Source: Chryseobacterium capnotolerans
Lineage (GTDB): Bacteria > Bacteroidota > Bacteroidia > Flavobacteriales > Weeksellaceae
NCBI RefSeq assembly: GCF_021278965.1
Contig: NZ_CP065589.1
Span: forward strand, 1,865,001-1,929,000
Reading direction: 5' to 3'
Length of the DNA: 64,000 bases
Shown here in pieces: positions 1-8,607 of this stretch. Each line of letters begins with the position of its first letter. Within the stretch, counting starts at the first letter, position 1. The notes under the pieces were generated by a model. It was given only the letters and a program-made list of their open reading frames with translations, was not told the DNA's origin and did no database searches. The position numbers and the translations under genes are program-made.

Positions 1-164
1 TATGACATTTATAATTTTTCAATACAATATGTATATTGTTGATGAATATTTAAAATTAAAAGTTTTTTATTGTAACTAATGACTGTTAGGGAGCGGAAAT
101 GGATGTTTGATAACAGATGATTTGAAAATGTGTTTTTTTTTCGTATTTTGGCACTTTAGTAAAT
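1..164. other. Non-coding left edge
   Basis: AT-rich sequence with no ORF of useful length and no convincing hairpin or TAnnTTTG promoter box. It probably includes the leader of the membrane protein gene that starts at 165. Confidence 0.4.
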
Positions 165-570
165 ATGAAAAATATTCAATTATTAGGATTATTATTAGTG
201 GTGATAGGGGAGTTTTCTGCCTTTGGTACATGTACCTATCATTGGAAGCTGGAATTATTGGAAACTAGACCATTATTTGGCTATTGCATGCTGGATCTTT
301 GCTGCATGTGCCGTTTTTGGAATTGTCAATAATAGTGCAAAAATCGTAAGATTTCTTGGTGTTCTGCTTATTATTTTATTTGCATTCACTCTGGTGGCTG
401 TAAAGCTGCAGTCTTTAGATTACTTTAGCTTTCTGCCTTTTAAATCCTGGAGAGAAACTTTCGCAGGAATTGTGAAGTTAAAGTGGGGATGGATTGTAGA
501 GTTTTTAGGAGCCTTTTTAATGGTTTTTGCAGGAAATAGTAAAAAAGTTAATCAACGAACTCAAATATAA
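165..570 (+). CDS. Small four-helix membrane protein (frameshifted by an extra G)
   Basis: I do not recognise a named family. Starting at ATG 165 the first 14 codons encode a hydrophobic helix (MKNIQLLGLLLVVIG). The frame then breaks in the G run at 207-210. Removing one G gives GSFLPLVHVPIIGSWNYW and a continuous protein of 134 residues with about four hydrophobic segments. The TTG at 223 that opens the longer uninterrupted frame is therefore not the real start. The stop lies immediately before the ATG of the next gene at 572, so the two are probably co-transcribed. Membrane location is clear from composition; function is unknown. The extra G is most likely a sequencing error, as in many other genes here. 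Confidence 0.7.
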
Positions 571-571
571 T

Positions 572-982
572 ATGAACCTTTTAAAAGCATTTTTAGCTGG
601 GATATTATTATTGACGGCCTCACAGGTTAAATCTCAGCAAAAAGAACAGAAAAAACCTGATAATCCAACTAAATGTATCAATATCAAAGAAGGGAAATTT
701 TTACGAATCAATTATCCTGAATCTTTATGGTACATGACCATTAAAGACAATATCCAGACAGAATATACAAATAATGGAAAGGATTTTATAAAATCAACAC
801 TTGTTTTTGTAGATGACTGTAATTATAAGTCTATTGTTATGGAAAAATCAGAGAATAGTAACCGCATACAGATTGGTGATGTCTTCAATAATAAAGTTGT
901 AGCAACCCAGGATAATCTGGTGAAAGTCAATACAAAGATTGAAGGAACTCAATTTGATGTAGTGTACATGAAAGTAAAATAA
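572..982 (+). CDS. Secreted protein of unknown function with signal peptide
   Basis: 136 residues. The ATG at 572 begins one base after the upstream stop and is followed by a typical signal peptide (MNLLKAFLAGILLLTASQVKSQ, cleavage probably after SQVKS or SQ). The mature part is a small, mixed polar domain with two cysteines (in KCINI and DDCNY) that could form a disulfide in the periplasm. In-frame codons upstream to 527 overlap the preceding gene and are not used. No family is recognised. Tight spacing suggests an operon with the membrane protein before it. Confidence 0.7.
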   Translation: MNLLKAFLAGILLLTASQVKSQQKEQKKPDNPTKCINIKEGKFLRINYPESLWYMTIKDNIQTEYTNNGKDFIKSTLVFVDDCNYKSIVMEKSENSNRIQIGDVFNNKVVATQDNLVKVNTKIEGTQFDVVYMKVK

Positions 983-1040
983 ATTTAATTATAAAAATGA
1001 AACAAAGTTTTCATTTAAGCTAAAAATAAAAATTATATAC

Positions 1041-2219
1041 ATGAAAGAAGTATTCATTGTTTCCGCAGTAAGAACACCTATGGGGAGTTTTATGGGAAGT
1101 TTGTCAACAGTTCCGGCTACTAAATTAGGAGCTACTGCTGTGAAAGGAGCATTAGATAAAATTGGTTTAGATCCTGCTAACGTTCAGGAGATCTATATGG
1201 GAAATGTGCTGCAGGCAGGAGAAGGACAGGCGCCGGCTCGCCAGGTAGCTTTAGGAGCAGGACTTTCTATCAATACCCCTTCTACAACCGTAAATAAAGT
1301 ATGTGCTTCAGGAATGAAGGCTGTAACAATGGCTGCACAGGCAATCAAAGCTGGTGATGCAGAAGTAATTGTTGCAGGAGGGATGGAAAATATGTCTTTG
1401 GTTCCTCACTATTATAACGCAAGAGTAGCTACAAAGCTAGGAGATATCAAAATGCTTGATGGTATGGTGTTGGACGGTCTTACAGACGTATACAACAAAG
1501 TACACATGGGGGTATGTGCAGAGAAATGTGCAGTTGATTATAGTATTACAAGAGAAGATCAGGATAACTTTGCGATAGAATCTTATAAAAGATCTGCAAA
1601 AGCTTGGAGTGAAGGAAAGTTCAACGACGAAATCGTGCCAGTTTCTATTCCTCAGAGAAAAGGAGACCCTGTAATCTTTGCTGAAGACGAAGAATATAAA
1701 GCAGTAAACTTCGACAGAATTACAACACTTCCTACAGTTTTCAAAAAAGAAGAAGGAACAGTTACAGCTGCTAATGCGTCTACATTGAATGACGGAGCAT
1801 CTGCATTAATCCTTGTTTCTAAAGAAAAAATGGAAGAATTAGGCTTAAAACCATTAGCAAAAATCGTTTCCTATGCTGATGCAGCTCAGGAGCCTGAAAA
1901 CTTTACAACAGCTCCTGCTAAAGCTTTACCTATTGCCCTTAAAAAAGCAGGATTAGAGGTATCAGATATTGACTTCTTTGAATTTAATGAAGCTTTCTCA
2001 GTAGTGGGATTAGCTAATAACAAAATCTTAGGTTTAGATGCTTCTAAAGTGAACGTAAACGGTGGAGCGGTAGCTTTAGGACACCCACTGGGAAGTTCAG
2101 GTTCAAGAATCATCGTTACATTAATCAACGTATTGAAGCAAAATAATGCCAAATACGGTGCCGCAGCAATCTGCAACGGTGGTGGTGGAGCTTCTGCTAT
2201 CGTGATTGAAAATATCTAA
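1041..2219 (+). CDS. Thiolase, acetyl-CoA C-acetyltransferase/acyltransferase
   Basis: 392 residues, the usual length of a thiolase II subunit. The nucleophilic cysteine is Cys88 in VNKVCASGMKA. The C-terminal half has the NEAF motif (FFEFNEAFS), the catalytic histidine in GHPLGSSGSR and the second cysteine in CNGGGGASA. The enzyme condenses two acetyl-CoA to acetoacetyl-CoA or cleaves 3-ketoacyl-CoA in the cytoplasm. In a genome using the mevalonate pathway (a mevalonate kinase lies 2 kb downstream) it may supply acetoacetyl-CoA, but thiolysis in fatty-acid degradation cannot be excluded. It appears monocistronic; a long-loop inverted repeat (ACCATTAAG...CTTAATGGT) follows at 2241-2290. Confidence 0.93.
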   Translation: MKEVFIVSAVRTPMGSFMGSLSTVPATKLGATAVKGALDKIGLDPANVQEIYMGNVLQAGEGQAPARQVALGAGLSINTPSTTVNKVCASGMKAVTMAAQAIKAGDAEVIVAGGMENMSLVPHYYNARVATKLGDIKMLDGMVLDGLTDVYNKVHMGVCAEKCAVDYSITREDQDNFAIESYKRSAKAWSEGKFNDEIVPVSIPQRKGDPVIFAEDEEYKAVNFDRITTLPTVFKKEEGTVTAANASTLNDGASALILVSKEKMEELGLKPLAKIVSYADAAQEPENFTTAPAKALPIALKKAGLEVSDIDFFEFNEAFSVVGLANNKILGLDASKVNVNGGAVALGHPLGSSGSRIIVTLINVLKQNNAKYGAAAICNGGGGASAIVIENI

Positions 2220-2240
2220 TATTCTGTTTTAGAACATATT

Positions 2241-2295
2241 ACCATTAAGGAATCGATAATTTTTTTAAAATCTTATCCATTTCTTAATGGTTTTT
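2241..2295 (+). terminator. Possible long-loop terminator after thiolase
   Basis: Arms ACCATTAAG (2241-2249) and CTTAATGGT (2282-2290) are followed by a T run. The loop is long and itself T/A-rich, so this is weaker than the other terminators in the window. Confidence 0.4.
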
Positions 2296-2296
2296 C

Positions 2297-2304
2297 TATT
2301 TTTG
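2297..2304 (+). promoter_or_regulatory. -7 box TATTTTTG for the MFS gene
   Basis: Matches the Bacteroidota -7 consensus TAnnTTTG and lies 22 bases before ATG 2326. I see no good -33 TTG at the expected distance. Confidence 0.4.
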
Positions 2305-2325
2305 TGCTACTAATATTTATTTGAA

Positions 2326-3816
2326 ATGTCTGAAACTGAGAATCGACAACCCAACAATATAAAGAATAATCCGAAGATTATGAAAGCCTGGGCTGTATAT
2401 GACTGGGCCAACTCTGTGTATTCCCTGGTTATTACGTCCACTATTTTCCCCATTTATTATTCTATTCTTACCACAGCTTATGAGAAGAAAGAATTTGTAA
2501 CGGAAACAAAAAAATGGATCGATGTCCCAGTGAGACATATGATCAAAATTTTTGGCAAAGAATACCAGCCGGACGCAGTATATGGATATTCATTAACCAT
2601 ATCGTTCTTTATCGTAGTATTATTATCTCCCTTTTTATCTTCGTTGGCAGATACCATTGGAAATAAGAAATCCTTCCTGCAGTTTTTCTGTTATCTGGGA
2701 GCAACATCCTGTATGGGATTAGCAATGTTCACAGGAATGCATAATGTATTTTTGGGACTTTTGTTCAGTATTACAGCCAGTGTAGGGTTTTGGGGCAGTT
2801 TGGTGTTTTATAATTCCTTTCTTCCGGATATTGCAACGCCGGACAGGCAGGATGCACTTTCTGCAAAAGGATATGTCTATGGATATCTTGGCTCTGTAGT
2901 TTTAGTGGTATTGTGTTTAGTCCTGATTCAGGTTTTTGCCAAAGGAGCAGCACAGCAGCTTTTATTTACAAGAATCAGCTTTCTGTTGACAGGAGCATGG
3001 TGGTTTGGATTTTCTCAATACACCTTCAAGCACCTTCCTCAATTTGGAGATGTAAAAGATAAACTTCCTAAAGATCTTGTGTTATTAAACTATAAAAACA
3101 TCTTCAAAAAACATGAAGAGCAAGGCGGATTCTTTGAAGTGCTAAAAGATAACATGAGCTTTTATAAAGATATTGCTAAAGAAAGCTTCCATGAATTGTT
3201 TAAAGTGGGAGGAGAGCTGTTCAAAGATAGAAACCTGAAGTTTTTCCTCTCAAGCTTCTTCTTTTACAGTGTAGGAATGCAGACAATTTTCCTTATGGCG
3301 ACCTTATTTGGAAAAAGTGAGATCAATCTAGCTCAGGATAAACTTATCGGAACACTTTTGGTTATTCAGATTGAAGCTATTATCGGAGCTGTGATTTTCT
3401 CAAGATTATCCAAAAGAATAGGAAACAAAAACGTTATTTCAATTGCTATTTTCCTATGGATTGTAGCTTGTTTATGGGCTTACTTCTTAAACAAAGAAAA
3501 TCCAACCGTAGAATATCAGTTTTATGGAGTGGCTGCAGTAGTAGGATTAGTAATGGGAGGGCTTCAGGCAATGTCCAGATCTACGTACTCAAAATTACTT
3601 CCTGAAAACTCTATGGAAAACACCACTTATTTCAGTTTCTATGATGTATTGGAAAAAATAGCGATCATTATCGGTACATTTATCTTTGCAACATTAATTG
3701 AGCATTTTAATAATATGCGAATTGCCGCTCTATCCATGACATTATTCTTCGGTGCAGGGTTAATATTAATCCGATTCCTGAAGGTTAAAATGAGAAAAGA
3801 TAGAGAAACACTATAA
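2326..3816 (+). CDS. MFS transporter, UMF1/Atg22-like family
   Basis: 496 residues with about twelve hydrophobic segments. The N-terminal signature KAWAVYDWANSVYSLVITST is characteristic of the UMF1 (Atg22-like) branch of the major facilitator superfamily. Members are thought to export amino acids or similar small solutes; the substrate here cannot be inferred. Between the two six-helix halves (roughly residues 225-315) there is a long charged cytoplasmic loop. The C-terminal half has the conserved MGGLQAMSRSTYSKLLPENS segment. The gene is followed directly by a strong terminator and has its own -7 box, so it is probably a single-gene transcript in the inner membrane. Confidence 0.88.
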   Translation: MSETENRQPNNIKNNPKIMKAWAVYDWANSVYSLVITSTIFPIYYSILTTAYEKKEFVTETKKWIDVPVRHMIKIFGKEYQPDAVYGYSLTISFFIVVLLSPFLSSLADTIGNKKSFLQFFCYLGATSCMGLAMFTGMHNVFLGLLFSITASVGFWGSLVFYNSFLPDIATPDRQDALSAKGYVYGYLGSVVLVVLCLVLIQVFAKGAAQQLLFTRISFLLTGAWWFGFSQYTFKHLPQFGDVKDKLPKDLVLLNYKNIFKKHEEQGGFFEVLKDNMSFYKDIAKESFHELFKVGGELFKDRNLKFFLSSFFFYSVGMQTIFLMATLFGKSEINLAQDKLIGTLLVIQIEAIIGAVIFSRLSKRIGNKNVISIAIFLWIVACLWAYFLNKENPTVEYQFYGVAAVVGLVMGGLQAMSRSTYSKLLPENSMENTTYFSFYDVLEKIAIIIGTFIFATLIEHFNNMRIAALSMTLFFGAGLILIRFLKVKMRKDRETL

Positions 3817-3821
3817 AAACT

Positions 3822-3850
3822 AAAAGACGTTATTTTTAACGTCTTTTTTT
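3822..3850 (+). terminator. Rho-independent terminator after MFS gene
   Basis: Perfect stem AAAAGACGTTA / TAACGTCTTTT with a short T loop and a trailing T tract. Confidence 0.85.
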
Positions 3851-3994
3851 ATTTTTTAACTCAAAATTAATTGTGGTTGAAAATAAGGATTATGATAAAT
3901 TAATACAGGAATTTTCAGGATCTGGAGCTTTTTTTGTATATTTATGTAGAGTGTGAGTAAAGCAGAACCAAAAAAATGATAATTCGGTCCGGGT

Positions 3995-4029
3995 TTTGCT
4001 TATATTCAGCGGAATAATTTTTAACTTTG
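3995..4029 (+). promoter_or_regulatory. Promoter TTTG-N23-TAACTTTG for mevalonate kinase
   Basis: TTTG at 3995-3998 and TAACTTTG at 4022-4029 fit the Bacteroidota -33/-7 consensus. The -7 box ends 21 bases before ATG 4051, which supports that start over the TTG at 4027 inside the box. Confidence 0.6.
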
Positions 4030-4050
4030 CAAAAAAGATTTATTGTCAAG

Positions 4051-4976
4051 ATGACCAACCCTTTATTTTATGCAAAAATAATCCTGTTTGGAGAATATGG
4101 AATGATTGAGGATTCCCAGGGGCTTGTAGTACCTTACAGCTTCTATAAAGGAACTCTGAAATTTTCAGATTTAGCTTCAGAATTTGAGCTTAATTCAAAC
4201 AGACATCTGCAGAAATATTCAGACTTTCTTACAACGCTTGATCTTTCTGATGATTTTACATTGGATATTGAGAGCTTTAAAAAAGATATCGCTGACGGAC
4301 TTTTCTTCGATTCTAATATTCCACAAGGATATGGAGTAGGAAGTTCTGGTGCTTTGGTTGCTGCTATTTTTGAAAAATATTCGATCAGCAAACTGAACCC
4401 GGAGAATATATCTAAAGACAATCTTAAAAAATTAAAGGCTGTCTTTGGTGAAATGGAAAGCTATTTCCATGGAAAAAGTTCTGGAATGGATCCATTGATC
4501 TGCTACATGAACCTGCCTATTCTTATCGAAAATAAAGAAAATCTTGACAGAGTATCCATCCCTGAAGGACAAGAAGGGAAAGGAGCTATTTTCCTTATCG
4601 ATTCCGGAATGACTGGGGAAACAGGCCCTATGATTCAGATTTTCTTTGAAAAAATGAAAACAGAGGGATTCCGTAAAACACTTAAAGAAGAATTTATTCG
4701 TTACAATAATGCTTGTATAGAAGCTTTTCTTAAAAAAGATATGAATCCTTTCTTCAGAAATCTTAAAAAGCTTTCTCACTGGGCGTATGAGCATTTTCGG
4801 CCAATGATTCCTGAAAGCATCTTTAATATCTGGAAAAAGGTCTGGATTCTAATGCTTATTACTTAAAACTCTGCGGAAGTGGCGGTGGCGGTTATATTCT
4901 AGGCTTTACCAAGGACTATGAAAAAGCAGAAAAAATGCTTGATGGCTTCCAAAAAGAAGTGATTTACAGATTTTAA
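4051..4976 (+). CDS. mvk: Mevalonate kinase-like GHMP kinase (frameshifted, missing A)
   Basis: 308 residues after repair. GHMP-kinase features: FYAKIILFGEYGMIEDSQGL at the N-terminus, the glycine/serine ATP loop PQGYGVGSSGAL near residue 98, and the C-terminal CGSGGGGYILGF loop. The enzyme phosphorylates mevalonate in the mevalonate route to isoprenoids used by Flavobacteriia. The frame breaks at the five-A run 4834-4838. A sixth A restores WKKGLDSNAYYLKLCGSGGGGYILGF and the true stop at 4976; without it the last GHMP motif is lost. The stop is 11 bases from the UbiA gene, so the two are probably co-transcribed and linked through polyprenyl metabolism. Another GHMP kinase specificity is possible but less likely. 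Confidence 0.85.
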
Positions 4977-4987
4977 ACAGGTTGGAA

Positions 4988-5917
4988 ATGAATTCTGAAA
5001 AAGAAACTTTCCAATCCAAACAATATATCTCAAAATCTCTATATTACAGATTTTCACAATTCGTGGGCTTTTTACTCGGAGCACGTTTTTTTGTGGCAGC
5101 TCTGCTGACATTTGCTCTGTATGTTTCCACATTTTTTCTGTTCAATCAAGAAGAATCCTTCAGAAATTTTGTCTTTGATTTCAAAGTACACGGTATTATT
5201 TTCTGTACTGTTTTGACAATTTTAGCAGGCGGAATTATCAACCAGTTTTACGATTTGGAAAAAGACCATATTGTAAAACCTTTCAGAACTAGGATTCAAA
5301 GCTTCATCAAACAGAAGTATTTTTTATACGCTTATTTGGGATTAAGTGCTATTTCATTAGGGGTAGCTTGGATGATTTCTCATAATGTCTTTATCTTTTT
5401 TGTGGTGTATCAGTTTTTTATGTGGCTTTACAGTCACAAATTAAGCCGTATACTCATCCTGAATAATCTCACTTTTGTAAGTCTTACTTTATATCCATTC
5501 TTTGGGATGATGGTGTATTACGAAACTTTCTCCAAGAAGGTCTTTCTGATGGCTGTTTTTCTTTTTTTGATTCTTCTATGCATCGATATTGTAAAAGATA
5601 CCCTTACCAGAAGTGTAGACAAAACATTTGGATATACCACCATTCCCAATTATTTTAAAAGCCGGAATACGAAGATTATTCTTATATCTTTACTCTTGAT
5701 AACAATGGCCGTTTCTATGAAAATCATTACCAAAACCGGAGTTTCAGGATTTATGGCTTACTACTTTGTAGCAGGCTTATTTGTGATGATTCTTTGTATC
5801 TACCTTTTTCTAAATTCAACCAGGAAAAGCAACTTCCTCACGCTTAGCATATTACGATTATGGGTGTTTGTAGGAATTATATCCATGCTTTTAAACGGAA
5901 TTGAACATAAATTATAA
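4988..5917 (+). CDS. UbiA-family prenyltransferase
   Basis: 309 residues from ATG 4988 (an in-frame TTG lies 6 bases earlier) with about eight or nine hydrophobic segments. Two Asp-rich prenyl-diphosphate/Mg2+ motifs are visible: NQFYDLEKD near residue 85 and DIVKDTLTRSVD near residue 200, as in UbiA prenyltransferases. The acceptor is unknown. In flavobacteria homologues next to mevalonate kinase are often called geranylgeranylglycerol-phosphate geranylgeranyltransferase-like, but this is annotation by similarity. It is distinct from MenA at 35310. It lies in the inner membrane and probably shares a transcript with mvk. Confidence 0.82.
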   Translation: MNSEKETFQSKQYISKSLYYRFSQFVGFLLGARFFVAALLTFALYVSTFFLFNQEESFRNFVFDFKVHGIIFCTVLTILAGGIINQFYDLEKDHIVKPFRTRIQSFIKQKYFLYAYLGLSAISLGVAWMISHNVFIFFVVYQFFMWLYSHKLSRILILNNLTFVSLTLYPFFGMMVYYETFSKKVFLMAVFLFLILLCIDIVKDTLTRSVDKTFGYTTIPNYFKSRNTKIILISLLLITMAVSMKIITKTGVSGFMAYYFVAGLFVMILCIYLFLNSTRKSNFLTLSILRLWVFVGIISMLLNGIEHKL

Positions 5918-5949
5918 TAAAAATTCTTTAAATAAACTAAGGTTATTAT

Positions 5950-5957
5950 TACCTTTG
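5950..5957 (+). promoter_or_regulatory. -7 box TACCTTTG upstream of proline dehydrogenase
   Basis: Matches TAnnTTTG and lies 24 bases before ATG 5982. The -33 element is not obvious. Confidence 0.45.
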
Positions 5958-5981
5958 CGTAACTAAATTTAATAAATAGGA

Positions 5982-7151
5982 ATGCCCATTTTTAATGATA
6001 CTAAAGTTGCATTTGCAGACAAGACAGATGCACAGTTGAGAAAGGCTTACTGGATGTTTAAAATGATTGAACAGCCCGCTCTTACCAGCCTTGGAACATC
6101 CGTTCTTAATTTTACAGTACACAACAACTTTCCATTCGTTACCGGAATTGTAAAAAGCACTTTGTTTGCACAGTTTTGCGGTGGAGAAACCCGTGAGGAA
6201 AGTATGAAGGTTGTAAAACAGCTTTTCAAGAGAAGAGTTGGAAGTATTTTCGATTATTCCATTGAAGGGAAAGAAGATGAAGAAACTTTTGATGCAGTAT
6301 GCAAGGAGATCAAAGATATTGTAAGATTTTCAGTAGGAAATCCGGCCATTCCTTTTATCGTATTCAAGCCTACAGCATTTGGAAGAATTGATCTGTATGA
6401 AGCTGTTGGAAAAGGAGCAGAACTTACAACCAGTCAGAAAGAAGAATGGGAGAGAGTGGTAAGAAGATTTGATGAAGTATGCGCTCTTTGTCATGAAAAT
6501 GACAAAAAAGTAATGATAGATGCAGAAGAAACCTGGATGCAGGATTCTGCAGACCAGCTTTGTGAAGAAATGATGGAAAAATATAACCAGGAAAAGCCTA
6601 TCGTTTGGAACACCATCCAGATGTACAGAACAGGAAGATTGGAATATATGGAAGCGAATCTTCAGAGAGCAAGAGAAAAGAACTATTTTATTGGGTATAA
6701 GATCGTTCGTGGAGCTTATATGGAGAAGGAAAGAGCCAGAGCAGCAGAAAAAGGATATCCAGATCCGATTCAGCCTACCAAAGATGCTTCGGATAAGAAC
6801 TACAATGCAGGAATTGACTTTGTAATGAACCACTTGGATAAAGTATCTGCATTCTTTGGTACTCACAATGAGATCTCTTCGGAATTGATTATGGATAAAA
6901 TGAAGTCTAAATCTTTAGAAAACGGAAATCCACATGTTTATTTTGGGCAGCTTTACGGAATGAGTGATAATATTTCATTCTATTTATCTGATAAGGGCTA
7001 TAATGTGGCTAAATATCTCCCATATGGACCTGTAAAGGATGTTGTGCCATATCTTACGAGAAGAGCTCAGGAAAACACCTCTGTAGCCGGACAAACCGGA
7101 AGGGAATTAGGCCTGATCAAAAAAGAATTGGAAAGAAGAAAACAACAGTAA
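5982..7151 (+). CDS. Proline dehydrogenase
   Basis: 389 residues, a monofunctional PRODH rather than the long PutA form. FAD-dependent TIM-barrel motifs are present: MIDAEETWMQ (about residue 170), YKIVRGAYMEKERARA (about 240-255), FGTHNE (about 290) and GQLYGMSDNISFYL followed by KYLPYGPVKDVVPYLTRRAQEN near the C-terminus. It oxidises proline to pyrroline-5-carboxylate and passes electrons to quinone at the membrane face. The matching P5C dehydrogenase is not in this window. It stands alone between a -7 box and a strong terminator. Confidence 0.93.
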   Translation: MPIFNDTKVAFADKTDAQLRKAYWMFKMIEQPALTSLGTSVLNFTVHNNFPFVTGIVKSTLFAQFCGGETREESMKVVKQLFKRRVGSIFDYSIEGKEDEETFDAVCKEIKDIVRFSVGNPAIPFIVFKPTAFGRIDLYEAVGKGAELTTSQKEEWERVVRRFDEVCALCHENDKKVMIDAEETWMQDSADQLCEEMMEKYNQEKPIVWNTIQMYRTGRLEYMEANLQRAREKNYFIGYKIVRGAYMEKERARAAEKGYPDPIQPTKDASDKNYNAGIDFVMNHLDKVSAFFGTHNEISSELIMDKMKSKSLENGNPHVYFGQLYGMSDNISFYLSDKGYNVAKYLPYGPVKDVVPYLTRRAQENTSVAGQTGRELGLIKKELERRKQQ

Positions 7152-7175
7152 TAATATATTGTTATCCAAACAAAG

Positions 7176-7204
7176 AAAACCCGCAGAATATGCGGGTTTT
7201 TTAT
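7176..7204 (+). terminator. Terminator after proline dehydrogenase
   Basis: Stem AAAACCCGCA / TGCGGGTTTT with loop GAATA and a T tract. Confidence 0.9.
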
Positions 7205-7332
7205 TTGATTTATTTTAATAAAAAGATCTTATTTATTGTTGATCTTATAATTTTAATGAAATTTTAAAAATTAGTAATTAAAGATATAATTCTATTTAAT
7301 GTTAATTATTTATTAAAATAATTTAGTTTTTA

Positions 7333-7363
7333 TTGCAAATTTAGTTTTAAATTTCTATATTTG
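7333..7363 (+). promoter_or_regulatory. Strong promoter TTG-N20-TATATTTG of a short transcript
   Basis: TTG at 7333-7335 and TATATTTG at 7356-7363 are separated by exactly 20 bases, the best spacing for this promoter class. It lies 24 bases before a 36-codon ORF, and a terminator follows at 7585-7613. Confidence 0.65.
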
Positions 7364-7386
7364 ATTAAGCTATAAAAAACCAGTGC

Positions 7387-7497
7387 ATGAAAAAAACATC
7401 TGCCAGGATTCTCCTATGGTGTGACAGAATTTTCTTACTTCGGAAGAGATTGTATCCCCTAACAGATTCGTCACTATTCCAGTATGTATTATCTTAA
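7387..7497 (+). CDS. Possible 36-residue basic peptide (or part of a small RNA)
   Basis: The ORF starts MKKTSARILLWCDRIFLLRK and ends at TAA 7495-7497. It lies just downstream of a full-consensus promoter, and the transcript would end at the terminator at 7585-7613, giving an RNA of about 240 bases. The peptide is basic and amphipathic, with one cysteine. I recognise no family. The RNA may be the functional product and the ORF incidental; no strong ribosome-binding site is needed or informative in this phylum. Confidence 0.35.
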   Translation: MKKTSARILLWCDRIFLLRKRLYPLTDSSLFQYVLS

Positions 7498-7584
7498 AAA
7501 GATTAAATACACCTCAGGAATGCTCTAAAATTTAAAAATAAATAAAGCAAATAGCTTTAGTTTTCTTCTTCAAATATTTTTTAG

Positions 7585-7613
7585 CCTGACCATTTTCCTT
7601 GGTCAGGTTTTTT
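7585..7613 (+). terminator. Terminator of the short transcript
   Basis: Perfect stem CCTGACCA / TGGTCAGG with loop TTTTCCT and six or more trailing T. Confidence 0.85.
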
Positions 7614-8015
7614 ATGGATATGGCATATCCACTTAGAAAAAATAATAAATTAATTCTTCCTTTATTCATGGAAAATATATAAAATCTTTATGCCTGATTA
7701 CCCAATTATTTTTGCAGCGAACGCACGAATCAAAAATAAATTGGTCTACTGATTGCTATTAAAATTTAACTTTATTATAGATAGAACCTGACGGATAAAA
7801 GTTCAATTTATCACAAAAATTCCCGTCATATTTTTCCGGAGATTAAGAGATATTATAAGTATGAATTGTCATAATTTGAGATTAGCTAAGGAACAATAAG
7901 GTCATAGGCTCTTAACCCAGTTACCCAATTATTTTTAGCCACAAATACACGGACAAAATTCATTTATGCATGAGTAGACATCAAAATATAGCTATTTAGC
8001 AGTAGCATGTAAAAT
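7614..8015. other. Non-coding region with a 16-bp direct repeat
   Basis: No gene seen. TTACCCAATTATTTTT occurs at 7698-7713 and again at 7921-7936. In both places a degenerate continuation of the type GCcAcgAAtaCACGaA follows, like the wide-spread Chryseobacterium intergenic repeats. The stretch looks like decayed repeat DNA between the short transcript and the 3' end of the XRE gene. Confidence 0.5.
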
Positions 8016-8552
8016 CTAAGGCTCGAAACTCTCGAATTTTCCGTTTTCATAGAACAAAACAATACGTTTTATTTTATTTGTTTGATTTCCAATAGCTTGA
8101 CTTAGTATTTCTTCAGGTGAATTTTCTAATCGCTGAGAATCCGATATTTTCTCAGGAGCTTTATCTTGGGCCGGTATAACCGATTCTCCAGAAGAGACCT
8201 GAGGAAGTTCTGATTCTATTTCATCTGTTCCAAATTTATCATCTTCATTAATCATGGTGAAAAGATCGGGTAGTGGAGTTGTTCTTACTTGATCCTCGTC
8301 GGGCTGCTCTTCCGAAATCTTTATTTCCGGTACTTCTGATTTTAACATTTCACCTTCACCGGTCACTAGCCAATCCCAAAGGAGTTCAGGGAAACGAGAT
8401 TTTATTTTTATGATAAACTCCAGTGACGGTTTATTTCTTCCGGATGTAATATGTGAAATTGAGGAACGCTGTACATCAATCTCATCTGCAAATTCAGAGG
8501 GAGTAAGTCGGGAATACTCTATAACTTTTGAAATTCTTTCGTTTAAACTCAT
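8016..8552 (-). CDS. XRE-family transcriptional regulator
   Basis: 178 residues. Residues 1-60 form an XRE/HTH_3 DNA-binding domain (MSLNERISKVIEYSRLTPSE, then QRSSISHITSGRNKPSLEFI as helices 2-4). This is followed by the FPELLWDWLVTGEGEMLK linker typical of Bacteroidota single-domain regulators. The rest is acidic and low-complexity (Glu, Pro, Ser rich) and ends in a short basic-hydrophobic segment; no LexA-type peptidase is visible. Its own promoter reads TTG-N20-TACATTTG on the minus strand (8577-8607), and the -7 box lies inside a TTACAAATGTAA dyad that recurs upstream. Autorepression is therefore likely, though unproven. Nothing nearby identifies the rest of its regulon. Confidence 0.85.
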   Translation of the reverse strand: MSLNERISKVIEYSRLTPSEFADEIDVQRSSISHITSGRNKPSLEFIIKIKSRFPELLWDWLVTGEGEMLKSEVPEIKISEEQPDEDQVRTTPLPDLFTMINEDDKFGTDEIESELPQVSSGESVIPAQDKAPEKISDSQRLENSPEEILSQAIGNQTNKIKRIVLFYENGKFESFEP

Positions 8553-8576
8553 AAAAATAAGCCTTTAATTATTTTA

Positions 8577-8607
8577 CAAATGTAACTCATAAAATTTACA
8601 AAAGCAA
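8577..8607 (-). promoter_or_regulatory. XRE gene promoter overlapping a TTACAAATGTAA dyad
   Basis: Read on the minus strand: TTG (plus coordinates 8605-8607), 20 bases, TACATTTG (8577-8584). The dyad TTACAAATGTAA covers 8574-8585, so a protein bound there would block the -7 box. Confidence 0.6.

Noticed and set aside
6330..6866. 178-codon minus-strand ORF inside proline dehydrogenase
   Set aside because: It lies wholly within a well-conserved gene on the other strand, has a Phe/Ser/Cys-rich composition typical of antisense shadows, and shows no family signature.
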